Part shown: in pieces, positions 21,801 through 32,565 of the stretch | Numbering within the stretch: position 1 is the stretch's first letter | How the letters are laid out: every line of letters begins with the position of its first letter | Source of the DNA: Prunella strophiata | Taxonomy: Eukaryota; Chordata; Aves; Passeriformes; Prunellidae | DNA length: 64,000 bases | NCBI GenBank assembly: GCA_036583965.1 | Contig: JAZBQD010000014.1 | Span: forward strand, 49,350,626 to 49,414,625 | Direction: 5' to 3' | Made by a program: the position numbers and the translations under genes | The notes under the pieces: model-generated | What the model saw: the letters and a program-made list of their open reading frames with translations, nothing else | The model's database searches: none | What the model was told of the DNA's origin: nothing

Positions 21801-24800
21801 GAGCAGATTTCAGTAAAGGCCAGTGGGACTGAGGTTTTAATGACACTCATCTACAAAGACATGAGAAGCTCCCCATGATGTCCTTTCATTTAAGGCAGTT
21901 GGTTTTCTTAGAGAATTCAGGCTTTAACTACTATTCCAGCTAAAGCCAGGATGGCTTTGTCAAAACTTTGTTAACCTAGTTTGCTTTCATTTTTTTAGCA
22001 GTGTTATATGATAATTAATTAAAAAATGTCAAAACTTCTCAAATGCTATTTTTAGGAAGGAGCAACAAAACAAAAAATCATAAAGTTCTTTCCAGGATCA
22101 ATGATTACAAGTAAATTGCATTTAGTTACAGTAATTATTAAAGATTTGGATTCTTACACTCAAAGACTGAAACAGCATAGGCTGACACAATTTCTCACAG
22201 AAAATATAGATTTTTTTTTTTCTATCACTTTATATTTTTAGCTAGATCATCAAAGTGTTGGCTGTTATTTGAAGTCATCTTAAAACTTCCTAAATTCTAT
22301 GTTCCCACCTCCTTTCTTTGAAATCACCATTATCAACAGTTGAGCTGTTATAACTGTATGACCTATAAGTCTTTAAGCATCAAGGGATGATTAAATATAT
22401 CTTTCAGCTGGTAATTTTGTTTTAAAGCATTACTAATACAGAATGTTCATAACACTTTCTTTAAAATATTGGAACTGAATTAGTGAGAGGAGGTGGGGTT
22501 TTTATCCACCCAAAAGATGGCAGAACAATATTTTGTGTAGGCCAAGATTACCCCCTCTATGACGTGGGTAGTTAAAACAAACCTAATGAATTGAGCTAAC
22601 ATTTGAAAATCCAGTTAAGAAGTTTATTTCCCATCAGAAGATTGCTCATAGTTAATTAAATTGTTATATCTTTTTTTCCTTTTTTTCTTCTTTCTTTTGT
22701 GTTATCCATATACTGGAATTAATTCTATATATTAGACAAACATTTTGCCGTATTAGAGTCAATGCATCCTGTTCTGAGATTAATATGCAAAAAGAGGTGG
22801 CTATTCACTTAGATGAGTTCACTTCAGATGAAAAGTCTGAGGCAAGCAATGCTATACTTGTGGGAGGAACAGTTTCTATAATAACCTTTCTTATTAAATA
22901 TTTTTGTATCAGTTATGTGCTACTGGGTTATGAAAAAGATTTTTCAGGCAATGGTTACACAATTTTCACTGATTTATCTTTGCTCAATAAGATGGAGAAT
23001 GGCCTTTGAATTTTTTTCTGTGTTTTGTACTATGTACCTTGTACAACATTTAAGCAATCCAAGAGTAGTTTAACTGAGCTATCTACCATTTATAAAATAA
23101 ATGTAGGTAATTCATTTTCAAATCCTCTGTCAAGAGATGCAATTGTCTTTTGTAATTCCATGTCTCTTTACAGGGTGTTGATCTGTATGGTTGACCATGG
23201 TCTTCATGTGAGTCCACATCTTCAGATTAGCTCTAAGACATTTGCCTTCATACAGACAGCATGAAGCTTTACCCTTTTTCTTCTTACTTTTTCTACAATT
23301 TTTCTTTCTTTACCTTTTTTAGAAAATGTATTTTGCCTGTGAAATCTACTACAGCCACAAACAGTTGAGTAATGTAGACATAGGCCATAGTTTACATATA
23401 CACAATATAAGTACTTACATTGCAATGAAACTCTTTTTTAAAAAATGCCTAAGGTAATACTAGAAACATAGTGTACTGGACATGGGCTGGGTAAGTGTGA
23501 GGTACTGAGGTCTTAGGCTGTGAACTGGCTGTAGAAAGTTCCTTAAGAGATCCTACAGCTTCTCTTGACAAAAGTGGGAGTTAACCCTGCCTCTGAAATC
23601 TTGATGCATATGAGGTCACAGAGAGATCACAGAAATGGAAAGAGTTGAAGAAATTTAGGTTCTACCATAACAGCTAAAATGAAACAAGAAAGATTACATA
23701 AAAGTAGAAACTGCAGAAAGATAAAATTTGCCCGAGTAACTATTTCTACTTTGATACAATATGTTTTCCAAGTTACTGTGAGGTATTCATAGGTCTAGAT
23801 AATGCAAAGTTGAAAGACTATGGAACTGGCTAGCATGGGACTGGACCTGGTTACAGAAAGAATGTCTCCAACATTTTCATCATGTTTCCAGAACTTTTAC
23901 CTTTATAAATGTATAACTGTTTTTTAAAATTAATTTTAGGCATTAGATAATGAATAAAAGCCCATCATGTTTCTGTATTTATTAATATTCAGCACTGAGT
24001 TTTGAAACAAGCAGAATCCCAGGGCCAAGTACAAAATGACTGAAATTTTAAATCTGCATGCTTTACTTAGAATAATTTTTTTCTATAAACGTGGACATTT
24101 TATCACAAAAAGACCAGCTTTCCTAACTACTTATGGTATTTCTGTGTTCATATCAGGGGCTATGACATTTTGCTTATCAATTTTACATTGAGTTCAAAAT
24201 CAGATATTTGGTACTTATGGTACACAGAAAATAGCACTTGATTCAGGAAAACCATTAAAAAACCATTTAGAGCTTACAATACACTTTAAAAATTCAGTAC
24301 AACAGTGCTGAAATAATCCAAGTGACCTAGCATCTAAACAGAGTGCCCAAAAAAAGTCCAAAGTCAATGTCAGAGAAAGACCATAACTTAAAACCGATTA
24401 AACTAACCACTGGTTGTTCTTTTAACCTCTTTAGCAGCTGTAAAATCAGATTTCTTTTTCTTTTCATAACTTTCCTGTTTATAACAAAACAAGGAACACG
24501 AGAGGCTCCTAAACAGATTAATGAGTCAGTATCTCTCTGTCATTCTCAAGATCAAATCAAGTTTCAGACTTTAATGTCCTTAGCAATCTCCAAGTAAATT
24601 TTCACTTGTCTCAAAATAGAAATTGTGATAGAAGTTTCTATGAAAGCCAAATCCATACAGGCAGGCACAGGTTTGTCAATAGAACCACACTTGATTCACA
24701 GTACATGAATTGATACATGATTTATGCCTGTAACTCATTTGAAGTTTGGCTCTTCAGTTCATACGTCAGAAATCTATAAAAAGAAATGTAAATAAGCCTA

Positions 24801-25905
24801 GTAATGTACAATTTCATGGCATACTTAAGCATTTAGCTTCAGGTTTTAGCTTAAGGTTAATCTCAATTAAGATTATAGATGCCGGTGTTGATATTTTATG
24901 TAAATCATGAAAGCTTTCAATCACTGAAGAAGGCAAAAGGCATCTTATGAGGGTGAAGATTTTTTTCTTTACCCTCTGGGAGTTTCTGTTTCTCTCCCTT
25001 GATTATAAAGATAACTGAAGTTTATGAAGTAACTAACTTTAGGATGATTAAAATGGTGTGAAATGGATCCAGCCCTTAGGGTCTGATAACCTCTTGCACT
25101 AAGGATCAGTAAGGCTTTCATTGCATTCAATCCCAAGAAGGACAGTAAGAGCTGTCACACATCATCTTCTTTTCTATTTACCAACCAGCACTCTGGCCTT
25201 CGTGAATTACTGAGTGCTTGAACTTAGGAAAACACAAGGAAGAAATAAAAGCTGTCACGACAGTAGAAGAAACCAAAATGGACAGACAGTCAATTTAAAT
25301 GTAGATTGTTTTAATTTTATTTGGGCTCTGAAAAAAAAAAAAAAAAAACAGTCAGGAATGCAGGAATCAGAGACCAGTGTGGCAGAAGTTCTGTATTTGT
25401 TCATTTGCTTTTTAATGTACATACTATCATGATTTTCCTCTAGAATGGAAACAGCTGCATTTATGTTTGATGTGAAAACATCAGTGCAGGCTTTTCTATT
25501 TCAAAACGTTTAAATCCATCAAGAAGGGTTTATTGTATGGTACAGGTCCTTTTAAGATTTTTCTCAATCTTGTAAAATGCAGAGTTATTACTGATATTGA
25601 CTGCTTTGTATTGCAATGTAAAAGTTCTTCTAAAAACAGAAAAAAAAACCCTGTCATAATCCTTTCTATAGCTTCACACCTCAAGGAGTTTGATGACCTG
25701 ATTTTGAACAAATCTTGTTTAGCTCCTAAATCATATTTCTTATGCTCAGTAAAACTCAGCACATATGAACCCATAAGTTAGTGTTGCTAAAGGTTTCCAG
25801 ATTGACAGCAGCAAAACTACTTCAGTGCTACACAAGCAAATAGCTAATCTGACCTGCAGTTCAAGGCACCTCTTCATGGTGCACAAACACACCATCCTTG
25901 CTTAC
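21801..25905. other. AT-rich unique DNA, possible intron
   Basis: Nothing is recognised here apart from low-complexity runs, such as A18 at 25331-25348. If the minus-strand exons at 20.6-21.0 and 25.9 kb belong together this is a 4.9-kb intron. A minus-strand segment near 25.5-25.64 kb follows a good acceptor (ggttttttttctgtttttag) and stays open about 44 codons to a stop, but its composition is that of AT-rich noise. The 24870-24950 part has an octamer-like ATGTAAAT and one CpG. Confidence 0.45.
25331..25348 (+). repeat. A18 homopolymer
   Basis: A run of 18 A residues. No gene-like or SINE-like sequence precedes it, so I do not read it as a retrocopy tail. Confidence 0.9.
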
Positions 25906-25964
25906 CATCGTCGGTTCCAAGCTGTGTTCAAATGCATTCTTGGGTAGCATTCAGCCAAGTACAC
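25906..25964 (-). CDS. Candidate internal coding exon of the same minus-strand gene
   Basis: On the minus strand a 59-nt segment lies between an acceptor (actgccattttag, with a branch-site-like TTCTAAC about 40-50 bases upstream) and a strong donor, CGACGATG|GTAAGC. It reads as 19 codons plus two bases (beginning VYLAECYPRMHLN). An in-frame TAG sits directly before the acceptor, so the frame is open only if splicing occurs there. It ends in phase 2, which is exactly what exon A at 20981 requires, since that exon begins with one base completing a codon. Two CpGs at its 3' edge are unusual for the region. Phase agreement has a one-in-three chance of being accidental and the acceptor is not strong. 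No family is recognised. Confidence 0.28.
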
Positions 25965-26159
25965 CTAAAATGGCAGTGATTTTTAAGATGTGCAAGTACA
26001 TTTAGAATTGTTAGAAAATTTAACTTCCATCCTGATCTAGGCCTCTGCATGGGATTGAGATCCATTTTCTGGTCACCATCACATGGATGTAGAAAAGTGT
26101 GTGATCCATTTTGAGCATGGATAATTGAATCACTTTTTCCTTTTAAAGCATTGGAGCAC

Positions 26160-26272
26160 AAAAAGAATGGAGGACAGTCTGTGTGCTCTTGACTAATGCT
26201 CTGAATTTGGTCATCGAAGGAATAAGGCTTGGACGCCTGGGTTTGAGAACTTTCTCATCCTCTATAACTGGC
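26160..26272 (-). CDS. Weak candidate exon
   Basis: The minus strand shows a good acceptor (cactctattctgctgtgccag) followed by a coding-like open frame including VIEDEKVLKPRRPSLIPS and two CpGs. The frame continues to a TAA near 26.14 kb and no canonical donor is present; the best is GTCAAG, which is poor. It could be a terminal exon of another isoform or a chance frame. The wider 95-codon open frame (26143-26430) includes apparent intron sequence. Confidence 0.18.
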
Positions 26273-29200
26273 CTGGCACAGCAGAATAGAGTGTTTCTAA
26301 AGCTAAAAAAGGAGTGAATTACAGGAATGTCCATCTTTTGAGACATTATCATACATCTTGTGTTGTCAAGTACAGTGAAATTCAAACCAAATGTTCTTCT
26401 TCCTGGACAATGCATATTTTCCCCTCTCAAAGACTGGTGTTAGCTGATTGTTATTTTGATAAACATGTAAAATTAATAATTTTGGCACATGAAAAGGCTT
26501 TTTAGAGACTGAAGGGGTAATATAATCATAGTTGTAATATTACATTTTTTGAAGTAAATGGTTCATGTCTTTCACTTTAGTCTGTGCAGAAAATTTATGT
26601 CAGTTTAAGTGAACAGCTCATTTGTAATTGAAAGTAAAGTAAAGCTGAAATAAATGGCTAGTAAATTGTAATAGTCACTTATAGAAAGTAAGACAAACTT
26701 TTCTAAATGGAAAATATTTAGTTCCAAAAATACTCAGAAGGTCCAGCACCATAAGGTTAACTGCTTTACCAGGGGCTAAAACAGTCAAGCCAACTCTGTT
26801 TCATTGTAAACTGGATCATTGGTGGAGTAATTGAGATGCATAACACAAGATGTAGATTTCAGCATTTTCTAACAATTATTATTTCTGGTTAAAGAGTTTT
26901 TCTTGAGGTTGTGCTGAGTTTTGGAGAACCTTAGCAGAAGAATACAGGCAAAACTATTGTTCTGATTATATAAACATGACTCAAAATGGTTCTGAAGATC
27001 ACTTACAGTGAAATCTGGCTGATTTTCAGAATATTGACACTTGGGGCTCTAAATTAAAGTGTTGTTCTGAAAACTCTCATGTGAAAGCTGCACAACAGCA
27101 GCAGTCCTAGGTATTCATAAATATACATCTCTGTAGGCAAATAAAGGTGTTAAATAGTTCTGTAAAAATGAGTAGCCAGGTGTATAGTCCATCACAAATC
27201 TGCTATTAGTTCTTTTCTTGTCTTTTTTTTTTTTTCCTCTCCCACAGGTCATCAAATTTATTCCCTGTTCTGTCTTACTGCAATCATTAATCAAGTGCAA
27301 ATTCCTGGAAAATATGGTCCTATCAGACTCTACAGCAAAACTCTGTTGTTTGTAGATCAGAATTTTGTGCTGAGACACATGCAGAGCCATGTTGTAGCAT
27401 GTGAAAAGGAATACAGAGTTGGACTGTAGAATAAAACCATCTGCTGGATGTTTATGTGTTCTCCCACACACTAGAATCTAACAATAAGGTGTGAATCAAA
27501 TAAATGATAAACTGAAGTTAACAAACATTTAGTTTACTGGTACCACAAAAAATACATTGAAACCCACAACTTTCTTATTAGTAACAGCACTAAGCTATAA
27601 ATGCACACTCATGTCAAACATTTGGTCTTGTGATCTAAATAGCAGAAGATATATAAAATTGTGCACTCATGCTTTTTATGGGCATCATTTTTGAATATGA
27701 AGTAATGTGTCTATTTCAGATTGAAATTACTACTTGAAGAGAGACATTTCCCCTTAAAGAATTAGCAACTCTACAAAGTTAATAATAATGAAATGTGAAA
27801 TTATTTCAACAGCAGTGCTGTTGTTTTCTATTTCTATAACTATTTTTATACATATAATTACAGAAAATCAATGTGATTCGCTAGCCATGAATTGTGTATG
27901 ATTCTTCAAACTGATCAGTCAGTACTTCATGAGTAGCTGGCCTGTGGAGACATATCTTGACAGCCCCAAAGTCTAGCTGGCCTAAAAACCTCACTGTGGG
28001 GAGTCACTGGCTTTCCAGCCTCAGAGTGCCATGGGCTTCACCTGCTTCACCTTCAAGCTGCCTCTGAAGCCAGTAGGTGCAGGCATGTGGCATCCCACCA
28101 GGCATCCCACCAGGCTCTGGCTATGCCTGCCACCACAATCACAACATAATTATTGACACTGCAAATGTGCTCTTTCAGGTGGTCTCAAGATGACCCTCAA
28201 AGTGCACTGAAATCAGGGAGAGTGCTGTAGCCAATATCTCCCAGCTGTGACAGTTTCAGGGGTGCTCCAAGTTACAGATGAGGATTTTTCTGTGTCATTT
28301 CTACTTTGTCTTCTCTCAGGATGTAGGTGTTTGCAGGCAATCAAGAAAATATTTTAGGTATTTAAAAGTGCAGGGTGTCTCGCCAAAAAATTAAAACTGT
28401 CAATACATGAGAGCAGAGCTGAAAATGTGATTAACATTTGAAGAATAATCTGAGTCTGGCCTGTTTTAAAGGAAAGAAAAAAATGAAGTTATTATTCCCA
28501 TGTTTCTTAAATTTAATATTTTTGCAAAGTATACAGAAAAGAGCTGTGACTAAAGCCAAATAAAAAGTAAAGTTTATTTTTCCATTATTTCCATGTTTGT
28601 TTAAAAAATACTAGTTTTTTATAAACAACAAAATTTCCAGTGTAAACTTGGGGTTTTTTTTCCAAAGCATGTACACATTTCCTTAATGAGTACCAAAGAC
28701 AGAAGTATTCAGGAATACAGCAGATTTTAAATCAGGCTATTAATGATGAATCAAAATTTAAAGGAACTATGGCATGGCTGAAGGATTATCTCCAATCAAC
28801 CTCATCTCTCATAAAGTGATTAAATCTCTGACATAAACTCTTAAATCTACTTGAAAATTTAGAGTTGGATAGACATCAGGTAACATAAAAAACCCTTACT
28901 CCTTATTTTCAGATAATTAATATATATTGAGTTCAGTTAAAAATAACATTCTACTCTTGAATTTCTGACTTTTCATACTAATGAAGTTTATCATCACAAG
29001 AAGTGCTTGACAAAAAAATAATTCCTTTTACTTTATTACCAAAACTGCAAAATGAAAAAAAAACTTTCAGCTTTACTGAATTTTTTATATGACAATATAA
29101 ACTTATATAAAATAAACTAATATAAAAATATCCAAACTTCTGTTAGTCTCATCTTTCTATATTATTGTAAATGTATTTAAAAAAAAAAAAAAATCAAACC

Positions 29201-29558
29201 AAACAAACAAAAAACCAGCAATACAGTACTAATCTAAAGAAACTGATGCAGACCTGCCTATCCAAAGCAGGTGCTGTCCACTAACAATCCTTTTTTTCAA
29301 GGAGTTATGGTTTAAGCCCTTTGGGTCTGAGCTAGGCCTATTAGAGAGGTGCTCAAGATCCTTTTCTGTCCTAAAATTTTTAACATGCATGTGCAAAAGG
29401 CTACATCATGTAAACAGATTCATCCAGCTGAACCAACACCCATGCTATACTGCTTTGTTTATTCAAGCTTTACGTACAGTTGCTACATTTCGGAATAGCT
29501 GAACAGCTGGAAAAGCAGCAGGTTGCCACAGAAATGTGAGGAAAGAACAATTGTCTAT
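26273..29558. other. Mostly AT-rich unique DNA with one GC-rich block
   Basis: No gene or transposon is recognised. The part 27930-28260 is clearly GC-richer and holds a 12-bp perfect tandem duplication. An A15 run lies at 29179-29193. Confidence 0.5.
28089..28115 (+). repeat. 12-bp tandem duplication
   Basis: GGCATCCCACCA occurs twice in direct succession (28089-28100 and 28101-28112) followed by a partial third copy, GGC. Confidence 0.9.
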
Positions 29559-29638
29559 GTTTTTTGTTTGGTTTTTTTTGGTTTTTTTTGGGTTTTTTTG
29601 GTTTTGTTTTTGTTTTTGTTTTTTTTTTTTTTTTTTTT
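29559..29638 (+). repeat. T-rich tract with GG and G interruptions
   Basis: About 80 bases consist only of T and G: blocks such as GGTTTTTTTT and GTTTTT end in a run of 22 T. It resembles the T/G low-complexity tracts common in bird genomes. Confidence 0.9.
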
Positions 29639-29811
29639 AATTTATTGCATACAGGATTTAGCTCAGGTGCAATGCTAGATGGGACATCTGAACTTTAGGA
29701 CCAGTAAGACAGAATGGGTTTTAGGACTGAGGTCTGGCCCCTTTGGGCATGTGCTGTGAAATGTTACTGTCCATTTCATCAGCAACTTCTTACTATTTTC
29801 AGTAACCTCAC

Positions 29812-29901
29812 CTGGGCTATTCATGTGAATAATGTGAGAGGCTATCACCCTAACTTGATTAGTTTGCACCTTCAAGGTAATTAGCTCCTTATGTTCCTTT
29901 G
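29812..29901 (-). CDS. Weak candidate internal exon, 90 nt
   Basis: On the minus strand, an acceptor-like 'gattgcctctag' is followed by a 90-nt open segment ending at a strong donor, CCCAG|GTGAGG. It codes 29 residues (including ELITLKVQTNQVRVIASHII) with phase 1 at both ends, so its length is a multiple of three. The phase out of this segment does not fit the exon at 25964, so at least one more exon would be needed between them. The upstream polypyrimidine tract is poor. Alternatively the block is conserved non-coding DNA or chance. Confidence 0.2.
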
Positions 29902-30134
29902 CTAGAGGCAATCTGTGTTATATTCCAGGCAGCTACACAGTTGTCTTCCCTTCTGTTCATATACCCTTTTAGGTTACTCAGGAAGGTAAATTGTGCTGTA
30001 GAATTATTGCTTCTCTTCTCTGTAGAGAAATAGGTTAATGAAAGTAAACTTTTTTTGGGGGGGAATGAGAGATATCTGAAGTACAAGTAAGAACAGCAGT
30101 GAGTCTCTTTACTTATGGTTTTATTTTTGAGATT

Positions 30135-30150
30135 TTGGTTGGTTGGTTGG
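30135..30150 (+). repeat. (TTGG)4 microsatellite
   Basis: Four perfect TTGG units followed by T6. It lies in otherwise unremarkable AT-rich DNA. Confidence 0.85.
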
Positions 30151-31631
30151 TTTTTTGTGGGGAGGTCTACTTCTCATTTAGATTGGCTGAGAAACAGCAT
30201 AAAATTATAGGCTGGTAAATATTAGAACTCATTTTCAAGACCTAACAATTTAGGATGTTGCTTCTATTCTGTTTTTGACCTTGATAAAAAAAAATAAATT
30301 ACAAATTCACTTATATAGCTGCATGTTTATTCTAGTATAGTCTACAGAGTCTTTCACTTTATATCCTTCAGGTATGGAATGTTCTAATGTAGTGCTGAGG
30401 CTATTTAAAATAGTTGTGCTGTGGCGAAGAAGTAGAAAATTCTTGTTACAGTAAAAATTGCTGTAGGAGGGTCAGCTCATTTTGCTCTCAAGAGTAAGCA
30501 GTGTGAATAGGTCACACATAGATGCATAAAGGAAGCTTTGCAGCTATTATAACAGTCATTGGGTTACAAGATCTCAAAAATTACATTAAGAAGCAAATGA
30601 GGGAGTGTTTTCTAAAATGCTGTGATTTAATAAGATATCTCAAAGTGAGGTCATTCACACTGGGAATGATGATGCCAGTAAATTAAAGATAAGGTCACTT
30701 TTATGTAATGTTAATCATACAAATTCCTCAAATATGACTGTTACAGTAAGGCATTTTATGGATCTTAGCATTCTATGACCTTTATTTGTGTTAGCATTAT
30801 AACTAAAAATCCATTCATATATGAGAGCAGAAAAAGATCATTTTCTATCCTTTTATTTTATTATTTAAGGGTTTGGGGAGGTTACCACATGTTGTATACC
30901 ATAGACTCACTACAAAACATGTCTTACATGTAAAATGTCTTACAGGATATTTTCTTCATGAGATTGGTTTTTATAGGAAAATCAGGTTAAAAAATGGAAT
31001 TTCTGCATTTGCTTTTGGAGTAAAAATATTTTTAAGGAAAAAAATTCCCTGCCTGATTGTTATCCCATATTATGCCAAGTGTGCATAATGTATCCATTCC
31101 TATAAACTGTTTTGAAAAGACCTGAAATCCTTGCAGTAGTATTTCTAGGGGACTTTGTTATGGAGCCAGTTATAAAACCAGCATGAAAGTATAGCTGTTT
31201 CATAAGGAATGATTGGGGAGCTTATTTTTCCTCTCAAGATTATTTTGTTGATGTGACTACATAACCACAGATGTTCTTCAAAATGCTGTAATAACATGCA
31301 AAGGACAAAAGCAATTTTAAACTATACTTTTCATGCAAATTTTCTAGATTTTTTTAATATATCTCTGTGGATTTTTCACAGAGAATAGAAAGTCCAGAAC
31401 ACCATCAAACGTTTTGACAGTAGACTTTTAAATGGAAGTCTTCTAGGAAAATTACTCAAGACACACATCTGAACATTGATAAAGATCAAGTCTAAATTAC
31501 TGCATGTTTTTCACTGTTTTTCAAGAATGCAAAAATACATTTTTTTATATTAAGTGTAAAAATAGTGTATCTCCACAGTGTAGATTTTTTTTTTTCCCTG
31601 AACTCTTAATGACAGTCATTGTTGTGGTACC
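30151..31631. other. AT-rich unique DNA
   Basis: I see no gene, repeat family or clear regulatory structure in this stretch. Confidence 0.55.
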
Positions 31632-31865
31632 CTGCAGAGTGTTAGGCAGTATACAAAAAACATGACCAGTTATCAGTGGTGCCATCAAAACAGATGTGCT
31701 GCTGGAGTCAAGGCATTTCCAACATTTTATGCTATCTGGAAATCTGCCCTCGATTTTAGTCCTTAGGGAACTCACACTCTCAAACTAAAAAGACCACAAC
31801 AGATGAGAGGGATAAATATCCCTACATCACAGAGGAAATTAAGGATTATAATAAGGCATCACAAT
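31632..31865 (-). repeat. MIR-like CORE-SINE relic
   Basis: Read on the plus strand, the order matches an amniote MIR-type SINE in reverse: 'gttaggcagtatacaaaa', then 'gggaactcacactctcaaacta', then 'acaacagatgagaggg', then 'tatccctacatcacagaggaaattaagg'. The last piece corresponds to the antisense MIR core 'tccccattttacagatgaggaaactgagg'. The match is by eye against remembered consensus sequences and the ends are approximate. Confidence 0.42.
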
Positions 31866-32017
31866 TTAACACATGGCTTATTTAACAGTCCTGCAAGCTC
31901 ATGCAAAAAAGCCATGATGGATTTTAAGATGTTTTTCCAAGGGTACATTTTTCTTATCATGGCAAGACATGCTGTTTAAATTGGCTTAAATAATTTTTAT
32001 TTAGATATATGCCGTTC

Positions 32018-32034
32018 TTTTTTTTTTTTTTTTT
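32018..32034 (+). repeat. T17 run followed by CAG and a pyrimidine-rich stretch
   Basis: A run of 17 T residues directly precedes CAG and more pyrimidines, imitating a splice acceptor; the sequence after it has stops and no coding character. Confidence 0.85.
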
Positions 32035-32280
32035 CAGTCTCTCCTCTATTTTTTCCTTCTAGTCTCACTCAATTCCTTGTCCTCCTATCTCTTCCTGTGC
32101 CCATCATTGTCTCTTTCCTCATAATACCTGAGATGAACTAGAAGGGTGAGTCAGGGTGGGGAGCATGCCAAGGCTCTGCATTCACAGCCAGGAGAGCTGA
32201 GTGCTTCTTGAATGGGGTACAAAGAGCTGCCTGTGTCTCATGTCTGATATGAGCTATTGTAACACTTCATTTTCCTCTTC

Positions 32281-32565
32281 TTTACATGAGAAAAGATGCG
32301 TCAATAGTTTATTACATTATTTAATCATTAGGCATCATTCCAGATGACCATGTCCTTTTTTTTTTTTTCCCTCAAAAGTAATCAGCACAACCTTCTGCTG
32401 TAAATAGAGGGTATAAATTGGTGATTAAAGCTATTTTCCCTCACAGCAGAACAAATAATAAGGCATAAGTCTTTTCCACCCCTGTCCCCTTATTGGAACA
32501 ATAACAAGATGAGCTTTCGGGCTTCTAAGGTTATAAATCATCTAAATAGGAAACAAGACCCATGT
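32281..32565. promoter_or_regulatory. Possible conserved non-coding element
   Basis: The block carries clustered ATTA/TAAT motifs (ATTACATTATTTAATCATTA around 32312-32331), a SOX-like AACAAT in 'ggaacaataacaag', and two retained CpGs (32299, 32518) in CpG-poor DNA. No frame is open enough to suggest an exon. The call is compositional only. Confidence 0.2.

Noticed and set aside
22785..23009. 74-codon plus-strand frame with a hydrophobic middle
   Set aside because: AT-rich, no start context, splice sites or family likeness; expected by chance.
32018..32146. Exon between a T17-CAG acceptor and GGTGAGTCA donor on plus
   Set aside because: The enclosed sequence is pyrimidine-rich with stops in frame and no coding character.
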